From contig PJER01000008.1 of NCBI GenBank assembly GCA_002825465.1, positions 21,980 to 85,979 on the forward strand: a stretch of DNA of 64,000 nt, written 5' to 3'. The position numbers were made by a program, and so were the translations under genes. This DNA comes from Candidatus Thorarchaeota archaeon MP8T_1. GTDB lineage: Archaea > Asgardarchaeota > Thorarchaeia > Thorarchaeales > Thorarchaeaceae. Below are positions 44,272 to 53,060 of this stretch, piece after piece (position 1 is the stretch's first letter; the number at the start of each line of letters is the position of its first letter). The notes beneath the pieces were generated by a model that was not told the origin of the DNA, searched no databases, and worked only from the letters and a program-made list of their open reading frames with translations.

Positions 44272-46047
44272 ATGAAAATGAGTGAATTACGAACTATGTA
44301 TCTGAAGTATTTCAAAGATAGAGGACATTCAGTCATAGCTTCAGCTTCACTGATTCCTGAAGATGATCCTTCAGTATTGTTTACATCAGCAGGGATGCAT
44401 CCATTAGTACCATATCTTCTAGGTCAGAAACATCCTGAAGGGGTAAGGCTAACCAATGTTCAGAAATGTATTCGGACAACAGATATCGAGGATGTCGGTG
44501 ATACAACTCATCTAACATTCTTTGAAATGCTAGGTAATTGGAGCTTGGGAGATTATTGGAAAGAACAAGCAATTACCTGGAGTTATGATTTTCTTACTTC
44601 TAAGAAATATTTGGGATTTGATCCTGATAAATTATCAGTCACAGTTTTTGCAGGAGATGAAGACTCACCGAGAGATGACGAGGCTGCAAATGCCTGGCGT
44701 AGTGTAGGAATTCCAGATGAGCGAATATATTTCTTGACCAAAGAAGACAACTGGTGGATTGCAGGTAACAGTGGTCCATGTGGACCTTGCACAGAGATGT
44801 TCATAGAAGTTGATGAGATTCCAAAATGCAGTCCAGATTGTCGACCGGGATGTAATTGTGGACACTTTGTCGAGGTCTGGAATGATGTCTTCATGATGTA
44901 CAATAAGAGCGAGGATGGCAAGTACACCCTTCTCAAACAAAGGAGTATTGACACTGGAATGGGAGTTGAGCGGACAACTGCAATGCTTCAAGGAGTTCCT
45001 TCTGTCTTTGATACAGAGGCATTTGTTCCACTACTAGAGAAAATCAGGGAACTTTCACCATTAGAGGAGTTTTCAGAAGATGATGAGAGGCAGATCCGAA
45101 TTATTGCAGACCATGTACGTTCGGCTGTCATGATAATGGCTGATGACAGGCATATTAGTCCATCTAATGTTGAGCAAGGATACATTGTTCGACGTCTTCT
45201 GAGAAAAGCAATTCACAGTGCAGACAGATTAGATATTGGCAAGGGTTTCATGATTGTTCTTACAGACATTGTTATTGATATGTTCAAGGACTTGTACAAA
45301 GAAGTTGAACGAAACAGGAAATTCATAGTCAAGAACCTTACAGCAGAAGAAGAGAAGTTCAGAAAGACATTGAAAAAAGCACTTCGTAGATTCGAAAAGA
45401 TCTTTGAAGAAACAGGAACTATCACGGGAGAGGATGCTTTTCTCCTCTTCACAAGTTTTGGTCTGCCATTGGAGATGACCAGAGATCTTGCTGAAGAGAG
45501 AGGGATCGTCATTGATATGAAAGAGTTCACAAAGCAATTTGAAGAACATAGAGAAATATCACGAACTGCGACACAGGGTAAATTCAAGGGAGGGCTAGCA
45601 GACCACAGTGATGCAATAACCAATCTTCACACTGCAACTCATCTTTTGCAGGCTGCATTAAGGAAAGTATTAGGCAACGAAGTTACTCAGAATGGCAGTA
45701 ACATCACTAATGAGCGTCTAAGATTCGACTTCACCTTTTCAAGAAAACTCACTCCTGAAGAAATCGATAAGGTAGAGAGAATGATCAACGAGGTAATTTC
45801 TAAGAATCTTCCTGTTAAACAGTCATTCATGAAGTACGATGATGCTATTGCAAAGGGAGCTCTAGCTTTCTTTAAGGAGAACTACGGTGAGGAAGTATCT
45901 GTCTACAGTGTGGGTGACTTTAGCATGGAACTCTGCGGAGGCCCACATGCCAAAACCACTGGAAAATTAGGAACGTTCAAAATTGCAAAGCAAGAAAAAA
46001 TTGGCGCTGGAATTGTACGAATTCGGGCCATTCTGGATTATGAATAA
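44272..46047 (+). CDS. alaS: Alanyl-tRNA synthetase, short bacterial (CPR-like) form
   Basis: 591 residues. Catalytic core ELRTMYLKYFKDRGH, LFTSAGMHPLVPYLLG, NVQKCIRTTDIEDVGD, FFEMLGNWSLGDYWK; helical tRNA-binding part; and editing domain HTATHLL ... CGGPHAKTTGKLG. It ends just after the editing domain and lacks the C-terminal DHHA1/C-Ala region of the ~875-residue bacterial and ~900-residue archaeal enzymes. A cysteine insertion (CSPDCRPGCNCGHFVEVWN) and the overall form match AlaRS of CPR/Patescibacteria as I recall them, not the archaeal type. It attaches alanine to tRNA-Ala. It was probably acquired from bacteria. Confidence 0.9.
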   Translation: MKMSELRTMYLKYFKDRGHSVIASASLIPEDDPSVLFTSAGMHPLVPYLLGQKHPEGVRLTNVQKCIRTTDIEDVGDTTHLTFFEMLGNWSLGDYWKEQAITWSYDFLTSKKYLGFDPDKLSVTVFAGDEDSPRDDEAANAWRSVGIPDERIYFLTKEDNWWIAGNSGPCGPCTEMFIEVDEIPKCSPDCRPGCNCGHFVEVWNDVFMMYNKSEDGKYTLLKQRSIDTGMGVERTTAMLQGVPSVFDTEAFVPLLEKIRELSPLEEFSEDDERQIRIIADHVRSAVMIMADDRHISPSNVEQGYIVRRLLRKAIHSADRLDIGKGFMIVLTDIVIDMFKDLYKEVERNRKFIVKNLTAEEEKFRKTLKKALRRFEKIFEETGTITGEDAFLLFTSFGLPLEMTRDLAEERGIVIDMKEFTKQFEEHREISRTATQGKFKGGLADHSDAITNLHTATHLLQAALRKVLGNEVTQNGSNITNERLRFDFTFSRKLTPEEIDKVERMINEVISKNLPVKQSFMKYDDAIAKGALAFFKENYGEEVSVYSVGDFSMELCGGPHAKTTGKLGTFKIAKQEKIGAGIVRIRAILDYE

Positions 46048-46127
46048 AATCCAATAACTAGACACAAGGTCTATTTAGAGCGAATCCAATCAATCAGTGT
46101 CGGTAATCGATAAACGAGCCAAAATCT

Positions 46128-46805
46128 ATGGAATTGATAATTATGGGAACTTTCTCAAAGATATTCGGGCTTGGTGATAAAGAATTACAAAAGCAGTCTG
46201 ATGAATTACTCCTAAAATTGGGAAAGATACTCCAATCAGCTAGCGCAAAACTTCACGTATCAGCTGACGATTGGGATGAAGGGAAGATAAAGAATCTAGA
46301 AGACCTCCAAAAGGAGATCATAGCACTGGAACGAAAAGCTGATGCTGTTAAAGATGAGATGTTTGAGAAGATATTTTCCAAGAGAGCGTATCTCCCTCAA
46401 CAGACTCAGGACCGTCATCAATTAGTGATTCAAATGGATAATGTTATTGATGCCGCAGAAGATGCTGTGCGAATGATGTTCATTGGACGTAAATATGATC
46501 CACCTGATGAGATTCATAAAATTGCTGAGAAGGGATGGATTTGTACAGATCATCTGCAAGATGCAATCAAGTATCTCTTTACAGATTTTGAAAAATCAGT
46601 CGAGTATACTTTAAAGATTGACAAAGTTAGGGAAGAAGCAAGAGACCTTCAATTCAATCTCCTAGAGAAGTTATTCAATGATCCGAAATATAATCCAAAG
46701 GAAGTAGTTTTGTTCCGTGCAATTTCAGAAAGAATACTTCGAGTGGCTTTGCTGTCTGAAGAAACTGGTGATTTCATTCGAGCAATTGTAGTTAGAAGTA
46801 GTTAA
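46128..46805 (+). CDS. DUF47/PhoU-like protein
   Basis: 225 residues, all helical, with FSKIFGLGDKELQKQSDELLLKLGKIL, LERKADAVKDEMFEKIFSKRAYLPQQTQDRHQLVIQMDNVIDAAED and ERILRVALLSEETGDFIRAIVVRSS, matching DUF47 (PhoU-like). These proteins accompany PiT transporters and probably regulate them. The phosphate permease gene starts 17 bases downstream. ATG 46143 fits the usual family start (MGTFSKIFG) as well as ATG 46128 does. Confidence 0.9.
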   Translation: MELIIMGTFSKIFGLGDKELQKQSDELLLKLGKILQSASAKLHVSADDWDEGKIKNLEDLQKEIIALERKADAVKDEMFEKIFSKRAYLPQQTQDRHQLVIQMDNVIDAAEDAVRMMFIGRKYDPPDEIHKIAEKGWICTDHLQDAIKYLFTDFEKSVEYTLKIDKVREEARDLQFNLLEKLFNDPKYNPKEVVLFRAISERILRVALLSEETGDFIRAIVVRSS

Positions 46806-46822
46806 TTGGAGGAATTTCTGAA

Positions 46823-47851
46823 TTGGATCCCCTACTACTAGGAGTCTTACTCGTCATCAGTTTTCTTGTTGCCTTCTCAATAGGAGGTAATGATGAAGCT
46901 ATGGCTCCGGCTGTTGGAGCAAAAGTGTTCACTGTACGAGCCGCAGTACTCATTGGTGGACTTATCACAGTAGTAGGTGCAATATCTTTGGGGGGTAACG
47001 TATCTGAAAAAGTAGGGTCAGATATGGTTGGGGGATTGGAAATGACTATCGATATGGTTTTTGCCATTCTGATTTCTATGGCTATCTGGTTGCTACTTGC
47101 ATCAATAACCAAGGGACTTCCTATAAGCACAACACAATGTATTGTAGGTTCAGTAATTGGGGTAGCAATCTTTGCACCGGTGGTAGGTTATTCAGAATGG
47201 GGAATAGGAATCGTGGATTGGTATGTTGTCTTGGAAATCTTTGTAGGATGGATACTCTCTCCTCTAATCGGTTTCATCTTTGCAGCATTGATATTTGCTA
47301 TAGTCAGACGTATTCAAAGACGTGCTAAGGGATTTTCAGAATTGGAAAGACAGGAAAAGATTGCTGCATACTTACTCGCTGGATTTCTCATTCTTACGTC
47401 GTTGAGCAGAGGAGGTAATGATGTGGCAAACGCAATTGCACCATTGGTTGTATTGCCTGATTTTATGGTGACTTATAATCTGGGATTCATTGCAATTCCA
47501 GGATTTCTTATTCCTCTACTGGTAGGTGGTATTGGAATGGCACTAGGATTAATTGTGGTAGGTAGAAAGGTGATCAAGACTCTTGCAACTGAAGTAGTGA
47601 CTCTTTCACCATCATCTGCATTAGCAGCAAGCGTTTCAGTTTCTCTAATCATGTTTGTTGGGACTCTCTTGGGTCTCCCACTTAGTGGGACTCATGTGCT
47701 TGTGGCTGCTTTGATTGCAGTGGGTTGGGTCTCAGAAACACCAGTGCAAATGAAACAAGTAAAAGACATTCTCATATCTTGGATTGTCACAGTTCCGATT
47801 TCAGCAATATTTGCAGTTGTTGTATTCTGGTTCACTAGTGGCTTGTTCTAA
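46823..47851 (+). CDS. pit: PiT-family inorganic phosphate transporter
   Basis: 342 residues, about ten membrane helices. The two inverted-repeat signatures are present, FSIGGNDEAMAPAVGAKVFTVRAAV and SRGGNDVANAIAPLVV, with GLPISTTQCIVGSVIGV and GLPLSGTHVLVAALIAVGW. It symports phosphate with H+ or Na+. Start is TTG 46823, with GGAGG ten bases upstream. It forms an operon with the DUF47 gene. Confidence 0.92.
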   Translation: MDPLLLGVLLVISFLVAFSIGGNDEAMAPAVGAKVFTVRAAVLIGGLITVVGAISLGGNVSEKVGSDMVGGLEMTIDMVFAILISMAIWLLLASITKGLPISTTQCIVGSVIGVAIFAPVVGYSEWGIGIVDWYVVLEIFVGWILSPLIGFIFAALIFAIVRRIQRRAKGFSELERQEKIAAYLLAGFLILTSLSRGGNDVANAIAPLVVLPDFMVTYNLGFIAIPGFLIPLLVGGIGMALGLIVVGRKVIKTLATEVVTLSPSSALAASVSVSLIMFVGTLLGLPLSGTHVLVAALIAVGWVSETPVQMKQVKDILISWIVTVPISAIFAVVVFWFTSGLF

Positions 47852-47857
47852 TCGAAG

Positions 47858-48616
47858 TCATTTCACTTCGGGAATCATATGGATTAGTAGATACTCTTTA
47901 GCTGACGATCCCAAAATCTTAGCTTCTTCAATAGTGAGATGCACTCTCCTTTTCGATACCGGCTTATTTGGATGAGTAGCTTCTATGAGTGCTAAATCAG
48001 CATTTTTTACAAGCATTTCAGCCCCAGAACATAATCTAGTATCACCAGTATATGCAATTGAAGTTCCTCCTATCTGTATCCGATACCCATGAGCTGGTTC
48101 TAAAACCTCTATATCTTCCTCTGAAGTGTATTCTAGGGAGTAATGTTCAACTTCAAAGGATTTTACCTTGAAAAAGTCAGTATCAAAATCAGAACCGGGA
48201 GAAATTTCATGATGCCAGATTTTGAATGGAAGTGTGTTAATATGAAGTTCCTTGTATCCTTTGACGATTTCTACAACTTCTTTACAATTTGGCGGCATGA
48301 TGATATTGAGTGGTCTAGTGCGACCTAACATTCTCATAAATCCAAGAAGGGAATACAGTCCACCGACATGATCAAAATGACCATGAGATATAGCTATTAG
48401 GTCAATTTCGTCTACAAAATCATGATTATTCTGGAATTGAAGGAGGTCTCTGATAGCACCATCTCCAACATCTAGAAGCATCATTTTCCCAGTAAATTTC
48501 GAAATTAAGGCGATAGTAGTCCCTACACCTGCAGCACTAAAGAGGACCTCCACCTGAACTTCATCATTCTCCCATGTGTTCTTGTAGTCTTCTAGGTCGG
48601 TCATCTTGTGTTTCAT
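47858..48616 (-). CDS. MBL-fold metallohydrolase (ribonuclease Z-like)
   Basis: 252 residues. Metallo-beta-lactamase fold with ISHGHFDHVGGLYSLL (HxHxDH), LLDVGDGA, and YTGDTRLCSGAEML; C-terminal VHLTIEEAKILGSSA and LIHMIPE. Similar enzymes process tRNA 3' ends or act on small molecules. It is convergent with the phosphate transporter, with six bases between. Confidence 0.85.
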   Translation of the reverse strand: MKHKMTDLEDYKNTWENDEVQVEVLFSAAGVGTTIALISKFTGKMMLLDVGDGAIRDLLQFQNNHDFVDEIDLIAISHGHFDHVGGLYSLLGFMRMLGRTRPLNIIMPPNCKEVVEIVKGYKELHINTLPFKIWHHEISPGSDFDTDFFKVKSFEVEHYSLEYTSEEDIEVLEPAHGYRIQIGGTSIAYTGDTRLCSGAEMLVKNADLALIEATHPNKPVSKRRVHLTIEEAKILGSSAKEYLLIHMIPEVK

Positions 48617-48661
48617 CTCTGAACTATATGTGATATATCTATTGACAGGGTGGTTGGAGAA

Positions 48662-48689
48662 GTGTCGAGTTCATAATATGACTCGACAC
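48662..48689 (-). terminator. Hairpin terminator after the zinc-ribbon membrane gene
   Basis: GTGTCGAGT (48662-48670) and ACTCGACAC (48681-48689) form a perfect 9-bp stem over a ten-base loop, placed between the minus-strand gene ending at 48703 and the MBL gene. There is only a weak T tract after it. Confidence 0.6.
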
Positions 48690-48702
48690 AATTCAACAAG
48701 CA

Positions 48703-49938
48703 TTAATCGTATCCGAGTTTTGGAACACGAGCTAGGAAGTTCATAAAGTAGCCAACCAGAACTGAAACAACTAGACCCGCAGTCGTAGTCAGAACAATTG
48801 TAACAATATCTGGAGTAGCACCATAGGCAAGTTGCATAACCGACCAATATGAACCTGCTAAGGTCATACCAGAGAAGGCGACCTTCTTGAGTGGGACCTT
48901 TACAGATCGGGTCTGAAGTGCTCCCATATCAACTAAGGCAGCAGCTAGAGCTCCGGCTTTATCTGGCTTTAATTTTAGCTTATTACCTAGTGCCCCTACA
49001 GTGACCTTTGATTTCGGTTTGATAACATTCAAAGCTTTTGGAGCATATTCTGCAATATCTTCTGAAAAGTATTGAACTGCAGCTCCGCTATCAATACCGC
49101 ATTTACCACAATTCTGAGCATCCTTTTTCCATTTCTTTCCACATTTGGGACAACGCTTATGATCCCATGCGCCTTTCGCTGCCTCACTAACTCGTCTAGT
49201 AAGTTCTGCTCGATCTATAGTTTCTCCACCTTTCTTCTTCGGTTTTCGACGTAGTACAACGGCACGTGGGAAGATTCCAACATCAGACCCTCTCTTTGCA
49301 CCGCGCATCTTGCGAGCTGCCATAATGCCTTGCTGAAATTCATCAAGTGAGAGGATGAGTGAGAAAACTGATATTACAACGAAGCCAATAGTAATCAATC
49401 CACTAATCGAAAGAAATGAATTTGTCCCACCAGCTCCAATCTGAAGAACAAAATTCTCACTTACAGTGACATTAGCTCCAGCTAAAGTGACATTGGTGTA
49501 AGTGAAAGTGAATAATCCGGTAATCGTACCTGCTATCAAACCCAATCCTGAACTCTGCAATGATGCAAGAGACATAGATTCGTTGAATAGTTGACCTGTG
49601 GTATTAGCAGGAATCTCTCCAAATGAACTAAGATCATCACCTAAGTTAATAATCGGAATATACAGGTATGACATGGTAAAAGTATAGTCAAGTATAGTCA
49701 GATTATTTTCCACATAAATATCAAGTGAGAAGTTGAGTGGTTGCGCTAAATCCACAGGAATTGGATTTGCTGAAGTTGAATTCTTGGCATTCACTCCATT
49801 CACTTGAAGTAGAAATGCAAGATTATCATCTCCACTCCAGCCAGTGGGTGTTGCCGCTTGAGCTGGTAAAATTACTCCAGAGCATAGCAAGCATATCATT
49901 GACACAAAAATCAAGAGATGGGGTAGCGTCCGTCGCAA
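48703..49938 (-). CDS. Membrane protein with signal peptide, ectodomain and cytoplasmic zinc ribbon
   Basis: 411 residues from TTG 49938, which follows GGAGGAG by seven bases; GTG 49962 is the longer in-frame option. Order: signal peptide (LLIFVSMICLLCSGVILPAQA), ectodomain of ~130 residues with NxT sequons, membrane helix (ISGLITIGFVVISVFSLIL), a basic linker, a zinc ribbon (CPKCGKKWKKDAQNCGKCG), a winged-helix-like segment (VGALGNKLKLKPDKAGALAAALVDMGAL), and two C-terminal helices. It looks like a membrane sensor; the family is not recognised. Confidence 0.75.
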   Translation of the reverse strand: MRRTLPHLLIFVSMICLLCSGVILPAQAATPTGWSGDDNLAFLLQVNGVNAKNSTSANPIPVDLAQPLNFSLDIYVENNLTILDYTFTMSYLYIPIINLGDDLSSFGEIPANTTGQLFNESMSLASLQSSGLGLIAGTITGLFTFTYTNVTLAGANVTVSENFVLQIGAGGTNSFLSISGLITIGFVVISVFSLILSLDEFQQGIMAARKMRGAKRGSDVGIFPRAVVLRRKPKKKGGETIDRAELTRRVSEAAKGAWDHKRCPKCGKKWKKDAQNCGKCGIDSGAAVQYFSEDIAEYAPKALNVIKPKSKVTVGALGNKLKLKPDKAGALAAALVDMGALQTRSVKVPLKKVAFSGMTLAGSYWSVMQLAYGATPDIVTIVLTTTAGLVVSVLVGYFMNFLARVPKLGYD

Positions 49939-50039
49939 AATCTTTCTCCTCCGTTGATTCACGTATTAGAAGTTCTGTTGAAGTGTGTACCTTTAACTGT
50001 TGTTAGAATATTGTTCAAGTAATTAGATACACGGATTCG

Positions 50040-50408
50040 CTATGTTTTTCCCCCCAACGCATCCTCGATTTCTCGATCAAATGCCTCATCGTCATCATCT
50101 GATTCATAGATAATATGATGCTTGGATTTAGAAGAATCAGGAGCCTCCCAATTAAGGATTAGCCCAAAAATGAATCCGCCCAAGAATGCGAGAACTATAA
50201 AAATCATTTCTAGTGAGCCCATCGGAATAAAGACATTGATGGCAATGGAGAGAATTAATCCCCCAAAAGTGCTAATGACACCCCCCAAGAAGAATCGATC
50301 TATCAGTCGCAGACTTGGCATTCCACCAATTACATATCCAGCTACAAGTCCCAAGAATATTCCAGGTAAACCAAGGAATGCAATGTCTAGTGTAGGTCCA
50401 ACTTGCAT
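50040..50408 (-). CDS. Small multi-pass membrane protein
   Basis: 122 residues with three helices: residues ~8-28 (GLPGIFLGLVAGYVIGGM), ~38-58 (FFLGGVISTFGGLILSIAINVF) and ~66-85 (MIFIVLAFLGGFIFGLIL). The tail is highly charged (YESDDDDEAFDREIEDALGG). No family recognised. It stands alone on the minus strand. Confidence 0.7.
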   Translation of the reverse strand: MQVGPTLDIAFLGLPGIFLGLVAGYVIGGMPSLRLIDRFFLGGVISTFGGLILSIAINVFIPMGSLEMIFIVLAFLGGFIFGLILNWEAPDSSKSKHHIIYESDDDDEAFDREIEDALGGKT

Positions 50409-50473
50409 TATACTATCTCCCTATGTTTCCAAGTGAGATTCGTATCATTAACTCTTTCGAATCTAGTAAAAAT

Positions 50474-51016
50474 TTACCATCTATTCCAGTGAACAATCTC
50501 CGATAGATCTCTGCGTGTTCGCGGATTCTTCTCCTTTTCTCTGGTATGTTCATCTAGTTTATCGAAATCTCCTTCATAACCAAAGAAGACAACTGTAACG
50601 ATTCGATAGTCAGAAGGGATACTAAACTCCTCTTTGAGACCGTCTTCATTCCATCCTGCAGTCGGATGTGCTAATAACCCTAAATGAACAGCCTGAAGTA
50701 ACATATTCTCAACCGCAAGTCCAACATCCATCATGAAATATGGTAGCCCATGAGATGGACAACCGCCATCCTCCTTTGCAGCTACAATAATCATAACAGG
50801 TGCTGCCTTACCCCAAGCATTACCTCTGCTTAGATGTTCATGACCTCTTTCAAGAGCGTCTTTGTTTCGGAGCACAATAAAATTCCATGCCTGTCTATTA
50901 GCGCACGAAGGTGCCCAACGACCTGCTTCCAGAATTGAATTCAACATTTCATCAGAGATTGGTTTGTCGGTAAAAGCTCTTCCACTTCTTCGTTTCATAA
51001 TTTCCTCTAATATCAT
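50474..51016 (-). CDS. Nitroreductase-family flavoprotein
   Basis: 180 residues. EEIMKRRSGRAFTDKPISDEMLNSILEAGRWAPSCANRQAWNFIVL is the FMN-binding start of the nitroreductase family; GLPYFMMDVGLAVENMLLQAVHLGLLAHPTAGW and the C-terminal VVFFGYEGDFDKL complete it. The dimer probably uses FMN with NAD(P)H or other donors. Substrate unknown. Confidence 0.9.
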   Translation of the reverse strand: MILEEIMKRRSGRAFTDKPISDEMLNSILEAGRWAPSCANRQAWNFIVLRNKDALERGHEHLSRGNAWGKAAPVMIIVAAKEDGGCPSHGLPYFMMDVGLAVENMLLQAVHLGLLAHPTAGWNEDGLKEEFSIPSDYRIVTVVFFGYEGDFDKLDEHTREKEKNPRTRRDLSEIVHWNRW

Positions 51017-51050
51017 TAAATCCCCACAAATAATAGAATTGTTCGATTGG

Positions 51051-51215
51051 TTATTTAATTTTCATATATTCGCCACAATGTTTAGGTAAATCTTGATGAC
51101 CACAGCCAGCGCCCATCCAGCACACCAATTGATTACCTTCTATGTGCATCTCTTTTCCGCAATGCACAGGAACATTTACTTTTTCTCCACATTTGGGACA
51201 TACTAAATTCGCCAT
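51051..51215 (-). CDS. 54-residue zinc-ribbon protein
   Basis: A short gene read on the minus strand, 54 residues from ATG 51215. It carries CPKCGEKV, HCGKEM, CWMGAGCGH and HCGEYM, eight cysteine/histidine ligand candidates arranged as two small zinc or iron knuckles. GAGGT lies six bases before the start. It sits between the nitroreductase and acyl-CoA dehydrogenase genes in the same direction. No named family; could be rubredoxin-like or a metal-binding adaptor. Confidence 0.75.
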   Translation of the reverse strand: MANLVCPKCGEKVNVPVHCGKEMHIEGNQLVCWMGAGCGHQDLPKHCGEYMKIK

Positions 51216-51303
51216 ATCATAACCTCGATTAAGTATCTACACCTATTAAATATAGTTAAGTATATGAATATTATGGAACAGCAACCTAGATTTAGATGAA
51301 AAC

Positions 51304-52563
51304 CTATGTTGGATAGTACTTCTTTGGATCCTCTGTGTAGACTTTTTCTTTGGTCTTGTGTGCACCTGGAGTGTCCAACTCGATATCACGCTTCAGAGAT
51401 TTATCTTCGGTCAATATCTCTCCAAAAATCTCATTCTGAATAATTAACCGTTGAACCTCATTACTTCCAGTCCATATAGTTGCCAATCGAGCATCTCGAT
51501 ACAATCGTTCAATTGGGTATACATCAGTGTAGCCAATTCCACCGAGAATCTGCATAGCTTCATGAACTGCATGAAATCCGGCTTCAGTAGCAAAAACCTT
51601 TGCCTGAGATACTTCCTTTCGACACCATTTTCCTGTGTCAGCCTTCTTTGCTGCTCTGTAGACCAAACCACGAGCTGCATCTAATTGAGTGGAACAATCT
51701 GCTACTTTGAAGCTGATTCCTTCGAACCTTTTGATTGCACGACCAAAAGCCTCTCGTTTGTCAGCATATCTAACTGCTAATTCTATGCACGCTCTTCCCA
51801 TTCCAATGGGTCCTGCTGCAGAGGTCAGTCGTTCTGGCACCATCATCGAATTGAATACCGAATTGCCATCATCGAGTTTTCCTACAAGATTTGCTTCTGG
51901 AACTTCGAGATCTTTCATGACGATCCTTGCTGCACCCATTCCACGACAGCCCATGAGCTCGTATTCTTCTTCGACTTTTACACCCATGTCACGGTCTATT
52001 AGAAATGCACTCAGTGATTCATGGGGCTTTGCTTCAAAATTCGTCTTCGCATAGATGATGAAGTAATCAGCTCCTACTCCTCCAGCAACAAAGCGTTTCT
52101 CACCGTTGATGATGAAAGAATCACCTTTCCTAACCGCAGTTGTATTCGTGCCAAAAAAGTCAGATCCACCTCGTGGTTCAGTAAGTCCTTCACCACAAAT
52201 CTTCTTCCCTTGAAGAGTTGGGAGGAGATATTCCTTCTTCTGTTTCACAGTTCCGAATTTAGCTATACCCTCCCCTACTATACTTGGTAGAGAATAGGCA
52301 CACCCTAGAGCAATTCCAAGAACACCAATCTCTTCAATTGCAAGCATCTCAGAGACCCAACCAAGTCCTCGTCCTCCATACTCCTTTGGAAATCGTAAAC
52401 CCAAAAGGTTCTCTTTCGCTGCTGCCTTGACGAATTCGTATGGATACTCTTTCTGTTTACTATCCATTGCGATAATCATATCGCTATCTACTTTATCTCG
52501 AACAAAAGTTCGAACTTCATCTCTAATCTTCAATTCATCTTTAGTTATCACTTCATCAAACAA
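51304..52563 (-). CDS. Acyl-CoA dehydrogenase
   Basis: 419 residues with all three domains: N-terminal helices, the middle beta domain (GEGLTEPRGGSDFFGTNTTAVRKGD), and the C-terminal bundle (YADKREAFGRAIKRFEGISFKVAD ... GGIGYTDVYPIERLYRDARLATIWTGSNEVQRLI). The usual catalytic Glu before GTNE is a Thr here (IWTGSNE). Instead E244 in VPERLTSAAGP lies where isovaleryl-CoA and long-chain enzymes keep theirs. It makes an enoyl-CoA, with FAD passing electrons to ETF or a ferredoxin. A ferredoxin gene is just upstream; no ETF gene is present in the window. Confidence 0.92.
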   Translation of the reverse strand: MFDEVITKDELKIRDEVRTFVRDKVDSDMIIAMDSKQKEYPYEFVKAAAKENLLGLRFPKEYGGRGLGWVSEMLAIEEIGVLGIALGCAYSLPSIVGEGIAKFGTVKQKKEYLLPTLQGKKICGEGLTEPRGGSDFFGTNTTAVRKGDSFIINGEKRFVAGGVGADYFIIYAKTNFEAKPHESLSAFLIDRDMGVKVEEEYELMGCRGMGAARIVMKDLEVPEANLVGKLDDGNSVFNSMMVPERLTSAAGPIGMGRACIELAVRYADKREAFGRAIKRFEGISFKVADCSTQLDAARGLVYRAAKKADTGKWCRKEVSQAKVFATEAGFHAVHEAMQILGGIGYTDVYPIERLYRDARLATIWTGSNEVQRLIIQNEIFGEILTEDKSLKRDIELDTPGAHKTKEKVYTEDPKKYYPT

Positions 52564-52584
52564 TATCCTAACCTCATATCCAAA

Positions 52585-53007
52585 TTATCGAGAACTCCGT
52601 AATAAAGATTCAAGGGTATCATCAGAACCACCACTTCTTTCAATGCAAATGGCTTCAACAGGACACACTATTTCACATGCAAGACATAGAATGCAGTCTG
52701 AATCGTATACAGGATCAACAACTAATCGATTCATCTCATCATGCATTAGAACAAATATATTCACGGGACATGCAGCGATACATTTCTCACAACCATAACA
52801 AAGGGAGTGGTCTACCCCAGCAATATCACCATGAATCTTCTGGGATTCATCATCCTTAGACTGCCACACTGAATGTTCATTGTGGTTACCAATTCGATTC
52901 CATGTGGTTCTGAAATTCCTATCAATTGGCACAATACCTTCACAATACTTTTGCCTTTTAGAGAATTCGAAAACCAAGAAACATAAGACAATTGGAATAA
53001 CTATCAA
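52585..53007 (-). CDS. Two-cluster 4Fe-4S ferredoxin
   Basis: Up to 140 residues. The C-terminal ~65 residues carry two clusters: LCYGCEKCIAACPVNIFVL and CILCLACEIVCPVEAICIE. The N-terminal part has no match and its first ~25 residues are hydrophobic, so the start is doubtful: TTG 53007 is the longest frame, and a GTG at residue 26 is possible. The gene is immediately upstream of the acyl-CoA dehydrogenase and probably serves as its electron acceptor or link. Confidence 0.82.
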   Translation of the reverse strand: MIVIPIVLCFLVFEFSKRQKYCEGIVPIDRNFRTTWNRIGNHNEHSVWQSKDDESQKIHGDIAGVDHSLCYGCEKCIAACPVNIFVLMHDEMNRLVVDPVYDSDCILCLACEIVCPVEAICIERSGGSDDTLESLLRSSR

Positions 53008-53060
53008 GGACCATTCTTTTTAGGGAGTCATTCCATATGTAAAGCCAGCGAAAGCACAAA

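Noticed and set aside
45213..45623. Antisense open frame in alaS
   Set aside because: Overlaps conserved parts of the synthetase; serine-rich, low-complexity translation typical of shadows.
44272..46047. alaS truncated by a frameshift
   Set aside because: The end falls cleanly after the editing domain with a proper stop, and downstream frames show no C-Ala remains; the short form is probably real.
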